Assembly (NCBI RefSeq): GCF_003254505.1
Contig: NZ_QFYP01000001.1
Coordinates: forward strand, 1,224,001 to 1,288,000
DNA length: 64,000 nucleotides
DNA from: Phenylobacterium hankyongense
Lineage (GTDB): Bacteria > Pseudomonadota > Alphaproteobacteria > Caulobacterales > Caulobacteraceae
Direction: 5' to 3'
This document shows, piece after piece, positions 31,310-39,858 of this stretch. How positions within the stretch are numbered: position 1 is the first letter of the stretch; each line of letters starts with the position of its first letter. The translations under genes and the position numbers were made by a program. Under the pieces are notes generated by a model. That model was given only the letters and a program-made list of their open reading frames with translations. It searched no databases and was not told the DNA's origin.

Positions 31310-33049
31310 TTAGGCCTCGTCGGCCTCTCCGTCAACGCGCCCGCGCGCCGCGGCCGACAGCTTCCAGCGCACCCGCGCCCCGGCGTCGAGCCGGGCCTGG
31401 CCGCGCAGCACGATCTGCTGCGAGCGCCGCGGCTGGCCCTGGTGGTAGTGCAGCGAGGGTTCGATCGCGACCTCGATGGCGTCGTTGCGCAGCCACCAGC
31501 CGCTCTCCTGGCCCTCGGGCTTCAGGAGCACGCTCTTCTTGTCGCGCGAGATCAGGGCGCTGACCTCGGGGTGCAGGTGAAAGCGGACCATGAACGGCGC
31601 GAACCGCCGCCCGCCCGGCCGGCCGCCGGGCCCCACCGGGGTGAACCGATCCTCGCCGCGCAGCTCGTCGGCCTCGATGTCGATGTAGAGCCGGCGCTCA
31701 TGACGCAGGCCGAAGCGCTTGGCCCAGCCGTCGTGGGCGAGCTCCAGCCACAGCGCCCCGGGCGCCTCGTGGCGGCGCGTCTCCACCGCCCCGTAGCCGT
31801 CGACCAGTCGCGGCCCCAGCACCTGGGCCGGGAAGCCGCGCAGCGGCTCGCCGCAGGGCGCGTCGCCGAGCGAGGCGGTGGAGGCGGCGTCCACCAGCCG
31901 CATGGCCTGCGGCCCCTGGGCGTCCGGCGACCAGCCCGCCCCGACGATCAGCCGCCGGGCGCCGGCCAGCACCTCGATCGCCAGCGGCTGGCCGCAGGCG
32001 GTGACGCTCCACGGGCCCGCAGGCGCCGCCGCGGCGTCGGCGACGATCTGCAGCGAGCGCGCCTCCAGGCGCTGATAGCCGTTGCGCGCGGCGGGGACCG
32101 TGCGCGCGCCGAGCTCGTCCTGCGCCCGCGCCGCCGCCACGTAGCCGGCCTCCAGCTCGTCGCCGCCGTGGAAGGCCGCCAGCCGGCCGTCCGCCAGGGT
32201 GAAGAACCGCACCGCCGCCGCCAGCCGGTCGATGGCCCGCAGAACCTCGTCCGGCGCGGCCATGCCCCGCTGCACCAGGGCCTCGTCCAGGGTCATCAGG
32301 TCGAACAGCAGCTCCAGCGCCGCCTGCGGGCTGCGCGAGGCGTGGCCGCCGTCGGCCGGCACGCTCACCGGCAGGCAGGCCTCCAGCCGGCGCAGCGCCC
32401 GGGTCAGCAGCCGCTCGCCGGCCGCGCCGCCCAGCGCCGCCCCGGCCACCGCCGCCGCCACCGCGCGCTCGGCGGCCCGGGCGGGGCCTTCCGGCATGCT
32501 CAGCAGGAAACGGGCCTGGCGGGCGAGGTCCAAGGCGATCTGCGCGGTCTCCGCCTCCGAGGCGCGGACGCACAGGGCGCGGGCGGCGCAGGCGAGGTTG
32601 AACACCCGCCGCTCCAGCACCTCGGCGCTCCAGGCGAAGGCGTTCCAGCGGCCGAACAGCCGGCGCCACTCCAGCGTCAGCCGCAGGCCCTCCACCGCGC
32701 CCTCGGGCCCGGCGGCGAGCAGCCCGCCCATCCAGCCGAAGCGGTGCAGGGCGACGGCGAAGCGGCGGCTGGGGCTCGGCCGGTCCCAGGGATCGCCCCG
32801 CGGCCCCACCGCCAGGGTCTCGCCGGCCAGCAGGAAGGCCCCGGCGAGGATACGGCGGCCGGTCTCGGGGTCGGCGGGCCGCAGGTCGGCGGGGGTGGCG
32901 GCGAGGCCTTCCGGCGCGGGATGGACGAGCGCCCAGCGGCGCGGCGGGCTCGTCGCCCACGCCTGCGCCAGCCCCACCCGGAGGGCGAGCGCCAGCGCCG
33001 GGACCACATGGCGGCCGGGCGGAAGGGACGGCGGGGAGGCTCCTGCCAT
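31310..33049 (-). CDS. Heparinase II/III family protein
   Basis: 579 residues. The N-terminal part is helical (alpha-alpha toroid type) and the C-terminal part from about residue 320 is a beta-rich heparinase II/III domain: DGYGAVETRRHEAPGALWLELAHDGWAKRFGLRHERRLYIDIEADELRGEDRFTP, then FMVRFHLHPEVSALISRDKKSVLLKPEGQESGWWLRND. The DGxxR-HERRLxxD type signature is typical. Family members degrade heparin, heparan sulfate or alginate-like polymers, but alphaproteobacterial copies next to purH have no known substrate. No signal peptide is obvious. It begins 17 nt after rpe. Confidence 0.82.
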   Translation of the reverse strand: MAGASPPSLPPGRHVVPALALALRVGLAQAWATSPPRRWALVHPAPEGLAATPADLRPADPETGRRILAGAFLLAGETLAVGPRGDPWDRPSPSRRFAVALHRFGWMGGLLAAGPEGAVEGLRLTLEWRRLFGRWNAFAWSAEVLERRVFNLACAARALCVRASEAETAQIALDLARQARFLLSMPEGPARAAERAVAAAVAGAALGGAAGERLLTRALRRLEACLPVSVPADGGHASRSPQAALELLFDLMTLDEALVQRGMAAPDEVLRAIDRLAAAVRFFTLADGRLAAFHGGDELEAGYVAAARAQDELGARTVPAARNGYQRLEARSLQIVADAAAAPAGPWSVTACGQPLAIEVLAGARRLIVGAGWSPDAQGPQAMRLVDAASTASLGDAPCGEPLRGFPAQVLGPRLVDGYGAVETRRHEAPGALWLELAHDGWAKRFGLRHERRLYIDIEADELRGEDRFTPVGPGGRPGGRRFAPFMVRFHLHPEVSALISRDKKSVLLKPEGQESGWWLRNDAIEVAIEPSLHYHQGQPRRSQQIVLRGQARLDAGARVRWKLSAAARGRVDGEADEA

Positions 33050-33066
33050 GCCGCGCCGCGCTTCCC

Positions 33067-33729
33067 CTAGCCGCCGCGCAGGGCGCGGATGTTGTCGGCG
33101 TAGCGGTCGGGCCCGCCGCGGAACACCGCCGTGCCCGCCACCAGCGCCGTCGCCCCGGCCGAGATGCAAAGGGGCGCGGTCTCCGGGGTCACGCCGCCGT
33201 CGACCTCCAGCGGGATGTCGCGGCCGGTGGCGTCGATCATCTTGCGCAGGCGTTCGATCTTGGCGAGCTGCGAGCGCATGAAGCTCTGGCCGCCGAAGCC
33301 CGGGTTGATCGACATCACCAGGATCAGGTCGACGTCGTCCATCATCCACTCGATCACCGACGGATCCGTGGACGGGTTGAACACCACCCCGGCCTTGGCG
33401 CCGAGTTCGCGGATCCGCTTCAGCGTCCGGTTCAGGTGCGGTCCGGCCTCGGGGTGCACGCTGATCAGGTCCGCCCCCGCGGCGCGGAACGCCTCCAGGT
33501 AGGGATCGGCCGGGGCGATCATCAGGTGGACGTCGAAGGGGATCTTCACGTGCGGCCGGAGCGCCTTCACGATGTCGGGGCCGAGCGTGATGTTGGGCAC
33601 GAAATGGCCGTCCATGACGTCCACGTGCAGCCAGTCCGCCCCGGCCGCCTCGACGGCCCGCGCCTCCTCGCCCAGCCGGGCGAAATCGGCGGCGAGGATC
33701 GAGGGCGCAATGATCGGCGAAGACGGCAT
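33067..33729 (-). CDS. rpe: Ribulose-phosphate 3-epimerase
   Basis: 220 residues, a (beta/alpha)8 enzyme interconverting D-ribulose 5-phosphate and D-xylulose 5-phosphate. The start IIAPSILAADFARLGEEARAVEAAGADWLHVDVMDGHFVPNITLGPDIV shows the metal-binding His/Asp pattern. The mid segment VMSINPGFGGQSF and the late VDGGVTPETAPL plus GTAVFRGG loops are diagnostic. Neighbours heparinase-like and purH lie downstream on the same strand. Confidence 0.97.
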   Translation of the reverse strand: MPSSPIIAPSILAADFARLGEEARAVEAAGADWLHVDVMDGHFVPNITLGPDIVKALRPHVKIPFDVHLMIAPADPYLEAFRAAGADLISVHPEAGPHLNRTLKRIRELGAKAGVVFNPSTDPSVIEWMMDDVDLILVMSINPGFGGQSFMRSQLAKIERLRKMIDATGRDIPLEVDGGVTPETAPLCISAGATALVAGTAVFRGGPDRYADNIRALRGG

Positions 33730-33792
33730 GGCCCCGACTTAATCTGATGCGCGCGACGCGGCTAGAGGCTCGGGTCGTGCTACCCCCTTCCA

Positions 33793-33912
33793 GTCATCCC
33801 CGCGAAAGCGGGGACCCAGGCTTTTTTCCTTTGTCGCTGACACCGGCGAAGGGCGGCGAACTCGCTCGGCAGAAACACAAAACACCTGGGTCCCCGCTTT
33901 CGCGGGGATGAC
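33793..33912. repeat. 28-bp perfect inverted repeat, family B (tetraloop hairpins)
   Basis: Arms at 33793-33820 and 33885-33912 are exact reverse complements (28 of 28) separated by 64 nt. Each arm holds its own small hairpin, CCCCGC-GAAA-GCGGGG or its complement; the plus strand of the left arm would form a GNRA loop. It lies between the codirectional rsmB and rpe genes, a position expected for a REP/BIME-like element. Confidence 0.8.
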
Positions 33913-33924
33913 CGGGGGGACGCC

Positions 33925-35217
33925 CTACTCCGCCCGCCGGAACCGGGCGATGTAGAAGCCGTCCGTGCCGCCTTCGCGGTGGTGGGGCAGGATGCGCAGC
34001 GTGCCGTCGGCGCGCAGGCTGGCGGCGGGCGCGCCGCCCTCGCCCGGCTCGATCGGGTCGGGGCCGAACTGCGGGGTGCGCGACAGGAAGGCCTGGGCCT
34101 GGGCCTCGCCCTCCTCCGGCTCCAGCGAGCAGACGCAGTAGACCAGCCGGCCGCCCGGCCTGGTGCGGCGGCCGGCGGCGTCGAGCAGCCGGCTCTGCAC
34201 GGCGGCGAGCCCGGCGATGTCGCTGGCCTTGGCGGCCCACAGCACGTCCGGGTGGCGGCGGAAGGTGCCGGTGGCCGAGCACGGCGCGTCCAGCAGCACG
34301 GCGTCGAACTGCCGGGTCCCGCCCCACTGCGCGGCGTCGGCGGTGACCACCTCGGCGGTGAGGCCGACGCGCTCGAGGTTCTCGGCCACCCGCATCAGCC
34401 GGCCGGCGGACTTGTCGACGGCGGTGACCTTGGCCCCGGCGGCGGCCAGCTGCAGGGTCTTGCCGCCCGGCGCAGCGCACATGTCGAGCGCGGTCTCGCC
34501 CTCCTCCACCTTCAGCAGGCGGGCCGGCACGGCGGCGGCGGCGTCCTGCACCCACCAACGGCCCTCGGCGAACCCCGGCCAGGCCGAGACCTCGCCGCGC
34601 AGGGCGGTGCGCAGCGTGCCGCCGGCCAGGATCTCGGCCTCCAGCGGCCCGGCCAGCGCCGCGGCGTCGGCCTTGACCCGCAGCGACAGGTCGGTGGCCG
34701 GTTCCTGCGGGATCAGGCCGACGATGGCCCGGGCCTCGGCCTCGCCGAACGCCGCGCGCCAGCGGGCGTAGAGCCACATCGGCGCCAAGAGGTCCGGCTG
34801 GTCGAGGTCCGGCGGTTCGCGGACCAGGCCGCGCAGCACCGCGTTGACCAGCCCCTTCAGCGGCCGGCTGCCCTTGTCGGCGGCGGCGAGGTCCACCGAG
34901 GTGGTCACCGCGGCGTGGGCCGGGGTGTTCAGCACGAAGGCCTGGGCGACGCCCAGCCGCAGGATCTGCACCACCCGGTCGGACGGCGGCTTCGACAGCC
35001 GCGACTGCAGGGCCGCGTCGATGGGGCCCAGCCGGCGCAGGGTGGCCATCACCAGGGCGCGGGCGAAGGCGCGGTCGCGCGGCTCCAGCGCCTTCAGCGC
35101 CGGATGGTTCAGCCCCTCGTCGAGGCCCGCCCGACGGGACAGGGCGGCGGACAGCAGGTCGAGGGCCGCGGCGCGCGCCGGCAGGCCCTGGACGTCGTTC
35201 GGTTCAGGATTGCTCAC
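33925..35217 (-). CDS. rsmB: 16S rRNA (cytosine-967-C5) methyltransferase
   Basis: 430 residues. An N-terminal NusB-like RNA-binding domain (about 10-145) precedes the RsmB/NOP2 methyltransferase domain. SAM-binding ALDMCAAPGGKTLQLAAAGAKVTAVDKS, the catalytic Cys in FDAVLLDAPCSATGTFRRHPDVLW and the second conserved Cys in VYCVCSLEPEEGE are present. It is the first of a minus-strand run toward rpe, but a 195-bp gap with inverted repeat lies between them. Confidence 0.93.
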   Translation of the reverse strand: MSNPEPNDVQGLPARAAALDLLSAALSRRAGLDEGLNHPALKALEPRDRAFARALVMATLRRLGPIDAALQSRLSKPPSDRVVQILRLGVAQAFVLNTPAHAAVTTSVDLAAADKGSRPLKGLVNAVLRGLVREPPDLDQPDLLAPMWLYARWRAAFGEAEARAIVGLIPQEPATDLSLRVKADAAALAGPLEAEILAGGTLRTALRGEVSAWPGFAEGRWWVQDAAAAVPARLLKVEEGETALDMCAAPGGKTLQLAAAGAKVTAVDKSAGRLMRVAENLERVGLTAEVVTADAAQWGGTRQFDAVLLDAPCSATGTFRRHPDVLWAAKASDIAGLAAVQSRLLDAAGRRTRPGGRLVYCVCSLEPEEGEAQAQAFLSRTPQFGPDPIEPGEGGAPAASLRADGTLRILPHHREGGTDGFYIARFRRAE

Positions 35218-35259
35218 CCGCGCGGCGTGCCCGCTTAGGCGCGCCGGCGCAAGAGGCGA

Positions 35260-35649
35260 TCAGGCGGCGGCGGCCGGCGTGCGGCCGACGGTCAGCACCG
35301 CCGCGCCGAAGGTCAGCATGCCGGCGACGATCAGCACCTCGCCCACCACCATCACCGGGATCACGGCGGCGTCGCCCTTCAGCAGCATCGCCAGCAGCGG
35401 CAGGGTCACCAGGTTGCCGAGGTTGGAGATGGTGAAGTTGGCCCAGGCCAGCCTGGCCGGCGCACGGTCGCCGGCGATGCCGTAGAAGGCCCCCATCACC
35501 GCCAGGCTCGCCCAGCCCAGCAGGTTCATGTGCGCGTGGACCGGCGTCAGCAGGTGGTCGTTGGACGCGGCCATCACCATGCCCAGCACCATGCCGGCCA
35601 GGGCGTAGAGCACCGCCGTTCCGAAGAAGGCGATCGAAATCCGAGACAT
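35260..35649 (-). CDS. Four-helix membrane protein resembling haem-copper oxidase subunit I
   Basis: 129 residues from an ATG at 35647-35649 with a GGGGG(A) Shine-Dalgarno. Four hydrophobic helices are visible. Helix 2 contains PVHAHMNLLGWASLAVMGAFYG, which is like the H-x-H-x-N-x-x-G-W segment at the start of subunit I of cytochrome oxidase. The protein is far too short to be an oxidase and lacks the copper ligands. It may be a related haem-binding or assembly protein; family membership is inferred. It is divergent from the SDHAF4-like gene. Confidence 0.62.
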   Translation of the reverse strand: MSRISIAFFGTAVLYALAGMVLGMVMAASNDHLLTPVHAHMNLLGWASLAVMGAFYGIAGDRAPARLAWANFTISNLGNLVTLPLLAMLLKGDAAVIPVMVVGEVLIVAGMLTFGAAVLTVGRTPAAAA

Positions 35650-35748
35650 GAGTTTCCCCCCGAAAACAGATGCCGGAAGAAAACCAGCGTTTGGTGACCG
35701 TTGCAACTTCAGCCCGCGAGGCTGGTCTTGGCGGCCGCGCGGACCTAA

Positions 35749-35952
35749 ATGAGCGCCATGGACGACACGCCCCCCAACGCCGCCCCCGGCAAGCCGCTGA
35801 CCCCCGAGGCCCGCCGCGCCCTGGAAGAGGCCGAGGCCCGCCGCCAGGCCGAGGCCGCCGCCCAGCTACCCCCCGAGCAGGGCGGCCCCAGAGGCCCCGA
35901 GCCCACCCGCTTCGGCGACTGGGAGCGCAAGGGCATCGCCGTCGACTTCTAG
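35749..35952 (+). CDS. DUF1674 protein, SDHAF4-like succinate dehydrogenase assembly factor
   Basis: 67 residues. The C-terminal GGPRGPEPTRFGDWERKGIAVDF is the conserved DUF1674 motif shared with mitochondrial SDHAF4/Sdh8, which assists flavinylated SdhA. The N-terminal half is Ala/Glu-rich and probably helical. ATG at 35749 is the first start; an ATG at 35758 is also possible. Its stop shares the palindrome CTAG with the stop of convergent pyrF. Confidence 0.85.
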   Translation: MSAMDDTPPNAAPGKPLTPEARRALEEAEARRQAEAAAQLPPEQGGPRGPEPTRFGDWERKGIAVDF

Positions 35953-36650
35953 CCGCCCGCCTGGGCCATTTCCGCCGCCACCCGCAGCGCCGCCGCCTGC
36001 GGATCGTTCGCCGCGGTGATCGGCCGGCCGCAGACGATGTGCGAGGCGCCGGCCTGCAGCGCCTCCAGCGGCGTCGCGGCGCGGGCCTGGTCGTTCTTCG
36101 CCGACCAGTCGGGCCGCACGCCCGGCGTCACCACCAGGAAGTCCTTGCCGCCCCGCGCCCGGGCCAGCGCCGCCTCGTGCGGGCTGGCGATCACCCCGTC
36201 GCAGCCGGCGGCGATGGCCTGGTGGATGCGCCGCTCCACCAGCGCCCGCGCGCCCTCGGCGTAGCCCATCTCGGCCAGGTCCTGGTCGGCCAGGCTGGTC
36301 AGCACCGTCACCGCCAGGATCTTCAGCCCCGAGCCGGCCCGGCCGCGCACCGCCGCGGCCATCACCTGCGGCTCGCCGTGCACCGTCAGGAAGTCGCAGC
36401 CGGACTGCGCCAGCACCGCGGCCGAGCGCTGCACGGTGGTGCCGATGTCGTGCAGCTTCCAGTCGAGGAACACCTGCTTGCCCAGCCCCTTCAGGTCGCG
36501 GGCCAGCCCCATGCCGTCGCCGGTGGCGAACAGCTCCAGCCCGACCTTGTAGAAGCTCACCGTCTCGCCCAGCGCCGCCACCAGGGCGCGCGCCTCCTCG
36601 GCGGTGGGCACGTCGAGGGGAACGATCAGGCGCGGGTCGGCGGCGGCCAT
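35949..36650 (-). CDS. pyrF: Orotidine-5'-phosphate decarboxylase
   Basis: 233 residues; decarboxylates OMP to UMP, the final step of pyrimidine synthesis. The catalytic Asp/Lys/Asp cluster is in VFLDWKLHDIGTTVQR. The early DPRLIVPLDVPTAEEARALVAAL and late VVTPGVRPDWSAKNDQARAATPLEALQAGASHIVCGRPITAA are typical of the bacterial class. The start MAAADPRLIVPLD was chosen, since upstream in-frame sequence is the antisense of the marC gene. Confidence 0.96.
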   Translation of the reverse strand: MAAADPRLIVPLDVPTAEEARALVAALGETVSFYKVGLELFATGDGMGLARDLKGLGKQVFLDWKLHDIGTTVQRSAAVLAQSGCDFLTVHGEPQVMAAAVRGRAGSGLKILAVTVLTSLADQDLAEMGYAEGARALVERRIHQAIAAGCDGVIASPHEAALARARGGKDFLVVTPGVRPDWSAKNDQARAATPLEALQAGASHIVCGRPITAANDPQAAALRVAAEMAQAGG

Positions 36651-36722
36651 GGCGGGCTCCGTTGGGGGTCGCGCCTCCACCTTGGGTGGTCGGCGCGCAT
36701 CGATTTGGGCTAAGAGCTGTGC

Positions 36723-37418
36723 ATGAGCCACGCGGACTTCGCGGTCAACTTCTTCGTCGCCCTGTTCGCCCTCCTGGATCCGGTGGGCAACGTGCCGGTG
36801 TTCGCCGCCGCCACCGCCGGCGCGAGGGGCAAGGACCGGGCCCAGATCGCCCTCTACATCTCGCTGTTCGTGGTCGGCTTCCTGACCTTCTTCTACTTCT
36901 CCGGCCTGTCGCTGCTGACCTTCTTCGGCATCTCGCTGCCGGCCTTCCGCATCGCCGGCGGGGTGATCCTGTTCCTGCTCGGGCTGGAGATGGCGCGCGA
37001 CGACTTCACCGCCAGCTACGCCGACGCCGCCGACGCGCCGGCCGCGGCCGGCGACCGGCGCGGTTACGCGCGGCGCCGCTTCGAGCGGATGATCGTGCCC
37101 TTCGCCATGCCGCTGCTGATCGGCCCCGGCGCGATCTCCACCGTGGTCATCTACGCCAGCCAGGCGCGGCAGTTCGGGCTCGGCGGCGCGGCCATCGGCG
37201 TCGGGGTGATCGTCGCCGTCTCCCTCAGCACCCTGCTGGCCTTCCTCGCCACCCCGCTGATCACCCGCATCCTCGGCCGCATCGGCCTGACCATCATCGT
37301 CCGCGTGCTGGGCCTGATCCTCTGCGCCATGGCCGTGCAGTTCATCCTCGGCGGCATCGCCGATTCCACCAGCGGCCTGATCCGCACGGACGCCGCGACG
37401 CCCTACGCGACGAAGTGA
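36723..37418 (+). CDS. MarC-family integral membrane protein
   Basis: 231 residues with six predicted membrane helices in the MarC/UPF0056 pattern: FAVNFFVALFALLDPVGNVPVFAAATAG, FRIAGGVILFLLGLEMARDDF, and a C-terminal half with IVPFAMPLLIGPGAISTVVIYASQ. Family function is unknown; despite the name, MarC is not an antibiotic-resistance transporter. It is divergent from pyrF (72 bp apart) and convergent with the GNAT gene across a repeat. Confidence 0.9.
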   Translation: MSHADFAVNFFVALFALLDPVGNVPVFAAATAGARGKDRAQIALYISLFVVGFLTFFYFSGLSLLTFFGISLPAFRIAGGVILFLLGLEMARDDFTASYADAADAPAAAGDRRGYARRRFERMIVPFAMPLLIGPGAISTVVIYASQARQFGLGGAAIGVGVIVAVSLSTLLAFLATPLITRILGRIGLTIIVRVLGLILCAMAVQFILGGIADSTSGLIRTDAATPYATK

Positions 37419-37442
37419 GGACCGCCACACCTCCCCCTGTCA

Positions 37443-37594
37443 TCCCGGAAAGCGCAAAGCGCTTGTCCGGGACCCATGAACACTGACGCCTCCCATTCGT
37501 CATGGCCCGGCTCGTCCGGGCCACCCAGCCCGAGGCGCCCGCCGCAGCTGATGACGTCCGGCTTTGGGATGGGTCACCCGGACGAGCCGGGTGA
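37443..37594. repeat. Intergenic hairpin repeat, family C
   Basis: Three stems: TCCCGGA...TCCGGGA (37443-37472), GGCCCGG-CTCGT-CCGGGCC (37504-37522) and TCACCCGG-ACGAG-CCGGGTGA (37574-37594). The last two are related as inverted copies and differ by compensatory changes that keep pairing. The element sits between the converging marC and GNAT genes. Confidence 0.8.
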
Positions 37595-37635
37595 TGACGA
37601 GGTGGGTTGAGGGCGGTTGCCGCTGAGGGGGAGCG

Positions 37636-38142
37636 CTACCGCACCCGCGAATAGAGGAAGCAGTCCTCCGGCTCCGCCGAGCTGTAGCCGGCCTTGCGCA
37701 GGATCCCTTCGCGGGCGTAGCCGCAGGCCTCGGCCAGGCGGGCCGAGGCGGCGTTCCAGGTCTCGATCACCAGCTGCAGCCGGTGGCAGCCGGGATGTTC
37801 CGTGAACAGATGATCTCCGAAAAGCCGAAGCGCTTCAGAGGCAGAGCCCCGCCCGCGGTCGGCCTCGTGGTGGAGGATGTAGCCGATCTCGAAGCCGTGG
37901 ACGCCGGGCCCGGCGCGGTAGAACTGCAGCGTCCCCAGCAGCCGGTTGGTGGCCTTGTCGGCGATCGCCGCGGCGCCGGCCACCTGCGTCCAGAAGCCGG
38001 TCTGGTGGAACGCCTCCACCAGCCGCGGCAGCGCCGTCCCCGGCTCCGTGATGAACAGGGTGTATTGGAAGGGCGCAGCCTGCTCGAGGTCGGCCAGCGC
38101 GAGGCGGCGCACCCGGACCCGCTCGCCCTCCCCGAGGATCAT
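37636..38142 (-). CDS. GNAT-family N-acetyltransferase (RimJ/RimL-like)
   Basis: 168 residues with the acetyltransferase fold. RVRRLALADLEQAAPF starts the fold, HHEADRGRGSASEALRLFGDHLF is the acetyl-CoA-binding Arg/Gln-x-x-Gly-x-Gly/Ala type motif, and LVIETWNAASARLAEACGYAREGILRKAGY is the late core strand, typical of RimJ/RimL-like enzymes. The start overlaps the parB stop by 4 bp (ATGA). The target is unknown. Confidence 0.86.
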   Translation of the reverse strand: MILGEGERVRVRRLALADLEQAAPFQYTLFITEPGTALPRLVEAFHQTGFWTQVAGAAAIADKATNRLLGTLQFYRAGPGVHGFEIGYILHHEADRGRGSASEALRLFGDHLFTEHPGCHRLQLVIETWNAASARLAEACGYAREGILRKAGYSSAEPEDCFLYSRVR

Positions 38143-39026
38143 GTCCGCGTCAGGCGCCGGCAGATCTCGTCCAGCTGCTCCAGGGTGGCGTACTTGATCT
38201 TCAGCTCGCCGGCGCCGCCGCGGTCGAGGATGTCGACGCTCATGCCGAGCGCGTCCTCCAGGTCGGTCTCCAGGGCGGCGGTGTCGGCGTCCTTGGCGGC
38301 GCGGCGCGGCCCCGAGGCCTTCTTCGGCCCGGCCGCCTTGGCGCGCACCAGGGCCTCGGTGTCGCGCACCGAAAGCCCGCGCGCGACCACCTGCTCGGCG
38401 ATCCGCTCCTGGTCGTCGGAGGCGAGGATGGCGCGGGCGTGGCCGGCGGTGAGCCGGCCGTTCAGCACGTGCTCCTGCACCGGATGCGGCAGCTGCAGCA
38501 GGCGCACGGTGTTGGCCACGTGGCTGCGGCTCTTGCCCACCGAGTTGGCCGCCTGGTCCTGGGTGTAGCCCATGCGCCCCATCAGGGCCATGTAGGCGCG
38601 CGCCTCTTCCATGGCGTTCAGGTCCGAGCGCTGGACGTTCTCGACGATGGCGATCTCGAAGGCCTGATTGTCGCCGAGTTCGCGCACCAGGGCGGGAATG
38701 GTCTTCAGCCCCACCCGCTGGGCCGCGCGCCAGCGGCGCTCGCCGGCGACGATCTCGAACTGGCCGGGCTGGGCGCGCGACGGCCGCACCAGGATCGGCT
38801 GCAGCACGCCCTTGTCGCGGATCGAGGTCTCCAGCTCGGCGAGGTCGGCTTCCGAGAAGTACTGCCGCGGCTGTTCGAGGTTGCGGTAGATCAGCTCGAT
38901 CGGGATCTCGCGGACGCCCTCGCCGGCGACGCCGCCCGTGGCGGTCGCGCCCTCGGCGCCCTCCTCCGCCTCGCCCAGCAGGGCCGAAAGCCCCCGGCCC
39001 AATCCCCTGCGGCCTTCAGCCATCAT
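38139..39026 (-). CDS. parB: Chromosome-partitioning protein ParB
   Basis: 295 residues. ParB is a CTP-dependent clamp that loads at parS and spreads. The N-terminal domain carries ILVRPSRAQPGQFEIVAGERRWRAAQRVG (the GERRWRA arginine box) and IVENVQRSDLNAMEEARAY; the central helix-turn-helix is YTQDQAANSVGKSRSHVANTVRLLQLPHPV; a C-terminal dimerisation domain ends with LKIKYATLEQLDEICRRL. It lies 7 nt after parA and overlaps the GNAT gene by 4 bp. Three matching parS sites are near. Confidence 0.98.
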   Translation of the reverse strand: MMAEGRRGLGRGLSALLGEAEEGAEGATATGGVAGEGVREIPIELIYRNLEQPRQYFSEADLAELETSIRDKGVLQPILVRPSRAQPGQFEIVAGERRWRAAQRVGLKTIPALVRELGDNQAFEIAIVENVQRSDLNAMEEARAYMALMGRMGYTQDQAANSVGKSRSHVANTVRLLQLPHPVQEHVLNGRLTAGHARAILASDDQERIAEQVVARGLSVRDTEALVRAKAAGPKKASGPRRAAKDADTAALETDLEDALGMSVDILDRGGAGELKIKYATLEQLDEICRRLTRT

Positions 39027-39033
39027 CTCCCCC

Positions 39034-39858
39034 TCAGGCCGCGCCGGCGGCCAGCTTCTGGTGGCGCGCGCGCTCGCGCAGCACCACCTCGCGGGCGAGC
39101 TTCAGGTAGGCCTGGCTCCCCGCGCACTTCAGATCGTAGACCAGCACCGGCTTGCCGAACGACGGCGCCTCGGAGACCCGCACGTTGCGCGGGATCATCG
39201 TCTGGTAGACCGTGTCGCCGAAGTGGCCGCGGACGTCGCCGGCCACCTGTTCCGACAGGCTGTTGCGGCGGTCGTACATGGTCAGCACCACCCCCTGGAT
39301 CTCCAGCCGCGGATTGAGGCTGCCGCGCACCAGGTCGATGGTCCGCATCAGCTGGGTCAGGCCTTCCAGCGCGAAGAACTCGCACTGCAGGGGCACCAGC
39401 ACCGCGTCCGCCGCCGCCATGGCGTTGACGGTGAGCAGGTTCAGCGACGGCGGGCAGTCGATCAGCACATAGGTGTAGGCGCCCGCGTGGCGCACCGGCT
39501 CCAGGGCGTCGCGCAGCTTGAACGAGCGCCGCGCCTGCTGGCCGAGCTCCAGCTCGATCCCCGACAGGTCGGGGTCCGAGGGCGCCAGGTCGAGGCCGGG
39601 CACCGAGGTCTTCACCACCGCGTCGAGGACGGTCTTCTCGCCCATCAGCACGTCGTAGAGGGTGGTCTTGCGCTGGGCGCGGCCGACGCCCAGGCCGGTG
39701 GAGGCGTTGCCCTGCGGGTCGGAGTCGATCAGCAGCACCCGCTCGCCGACCGCCGCCAGGGCGGTGCCCAGGTTGATCGCCGTGGTGGTCTTGCCGACGC
39801 CGCCCTTCTGGTTGGCGATGACGAGGACGCGCAGGGGCCGGTCAGACTTTACGGGCAC
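39034..39858 (-). CDS. parA: Chromosome-partitioning ATPase ParA
   Basis: 274 residues, a deviant Walker-A ATPase: VLVIANQKGGVGKTTTAINLGTALAAVG, with the second lysine typical of the ParA/Soj group. DSDPQGNASTGLGV and VLIDCPPSLNLLTVNA complete the nucleotide site. ATP-bound dimers bind the nucleoid and are released by ParB, pulling the origin region poleward. The start overlaps the rsmG 3' end by 17 bp, so expression is coupled to mnmG-rsmG. Confidence 0.98.
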   Translation of the reverse strand: MPVKSDRPLRVLVIANQKGGVGKTTTAINLGTALAAVGERVLLIDSDPQGNASTGLGVGRAQRKTTLYDVLMGEKTVLDAVVKTSVPGLDLAPSDPDLSGIELELGQQARRSFKLRDALEPVRHAGAYTYVLIDCPPSLNLLTVNAMAAADAVLVPLQCEFFALEGLTQLMRTIDLVRGSLNPRLEIQGVVLTMYDRRNSLSEQVAGDVRGHFGDTVYQTMIPRNVRVSEAPSFGKPVLVYDLKCAGSQAYLKLAREVVLRERARHQKLAAGAA

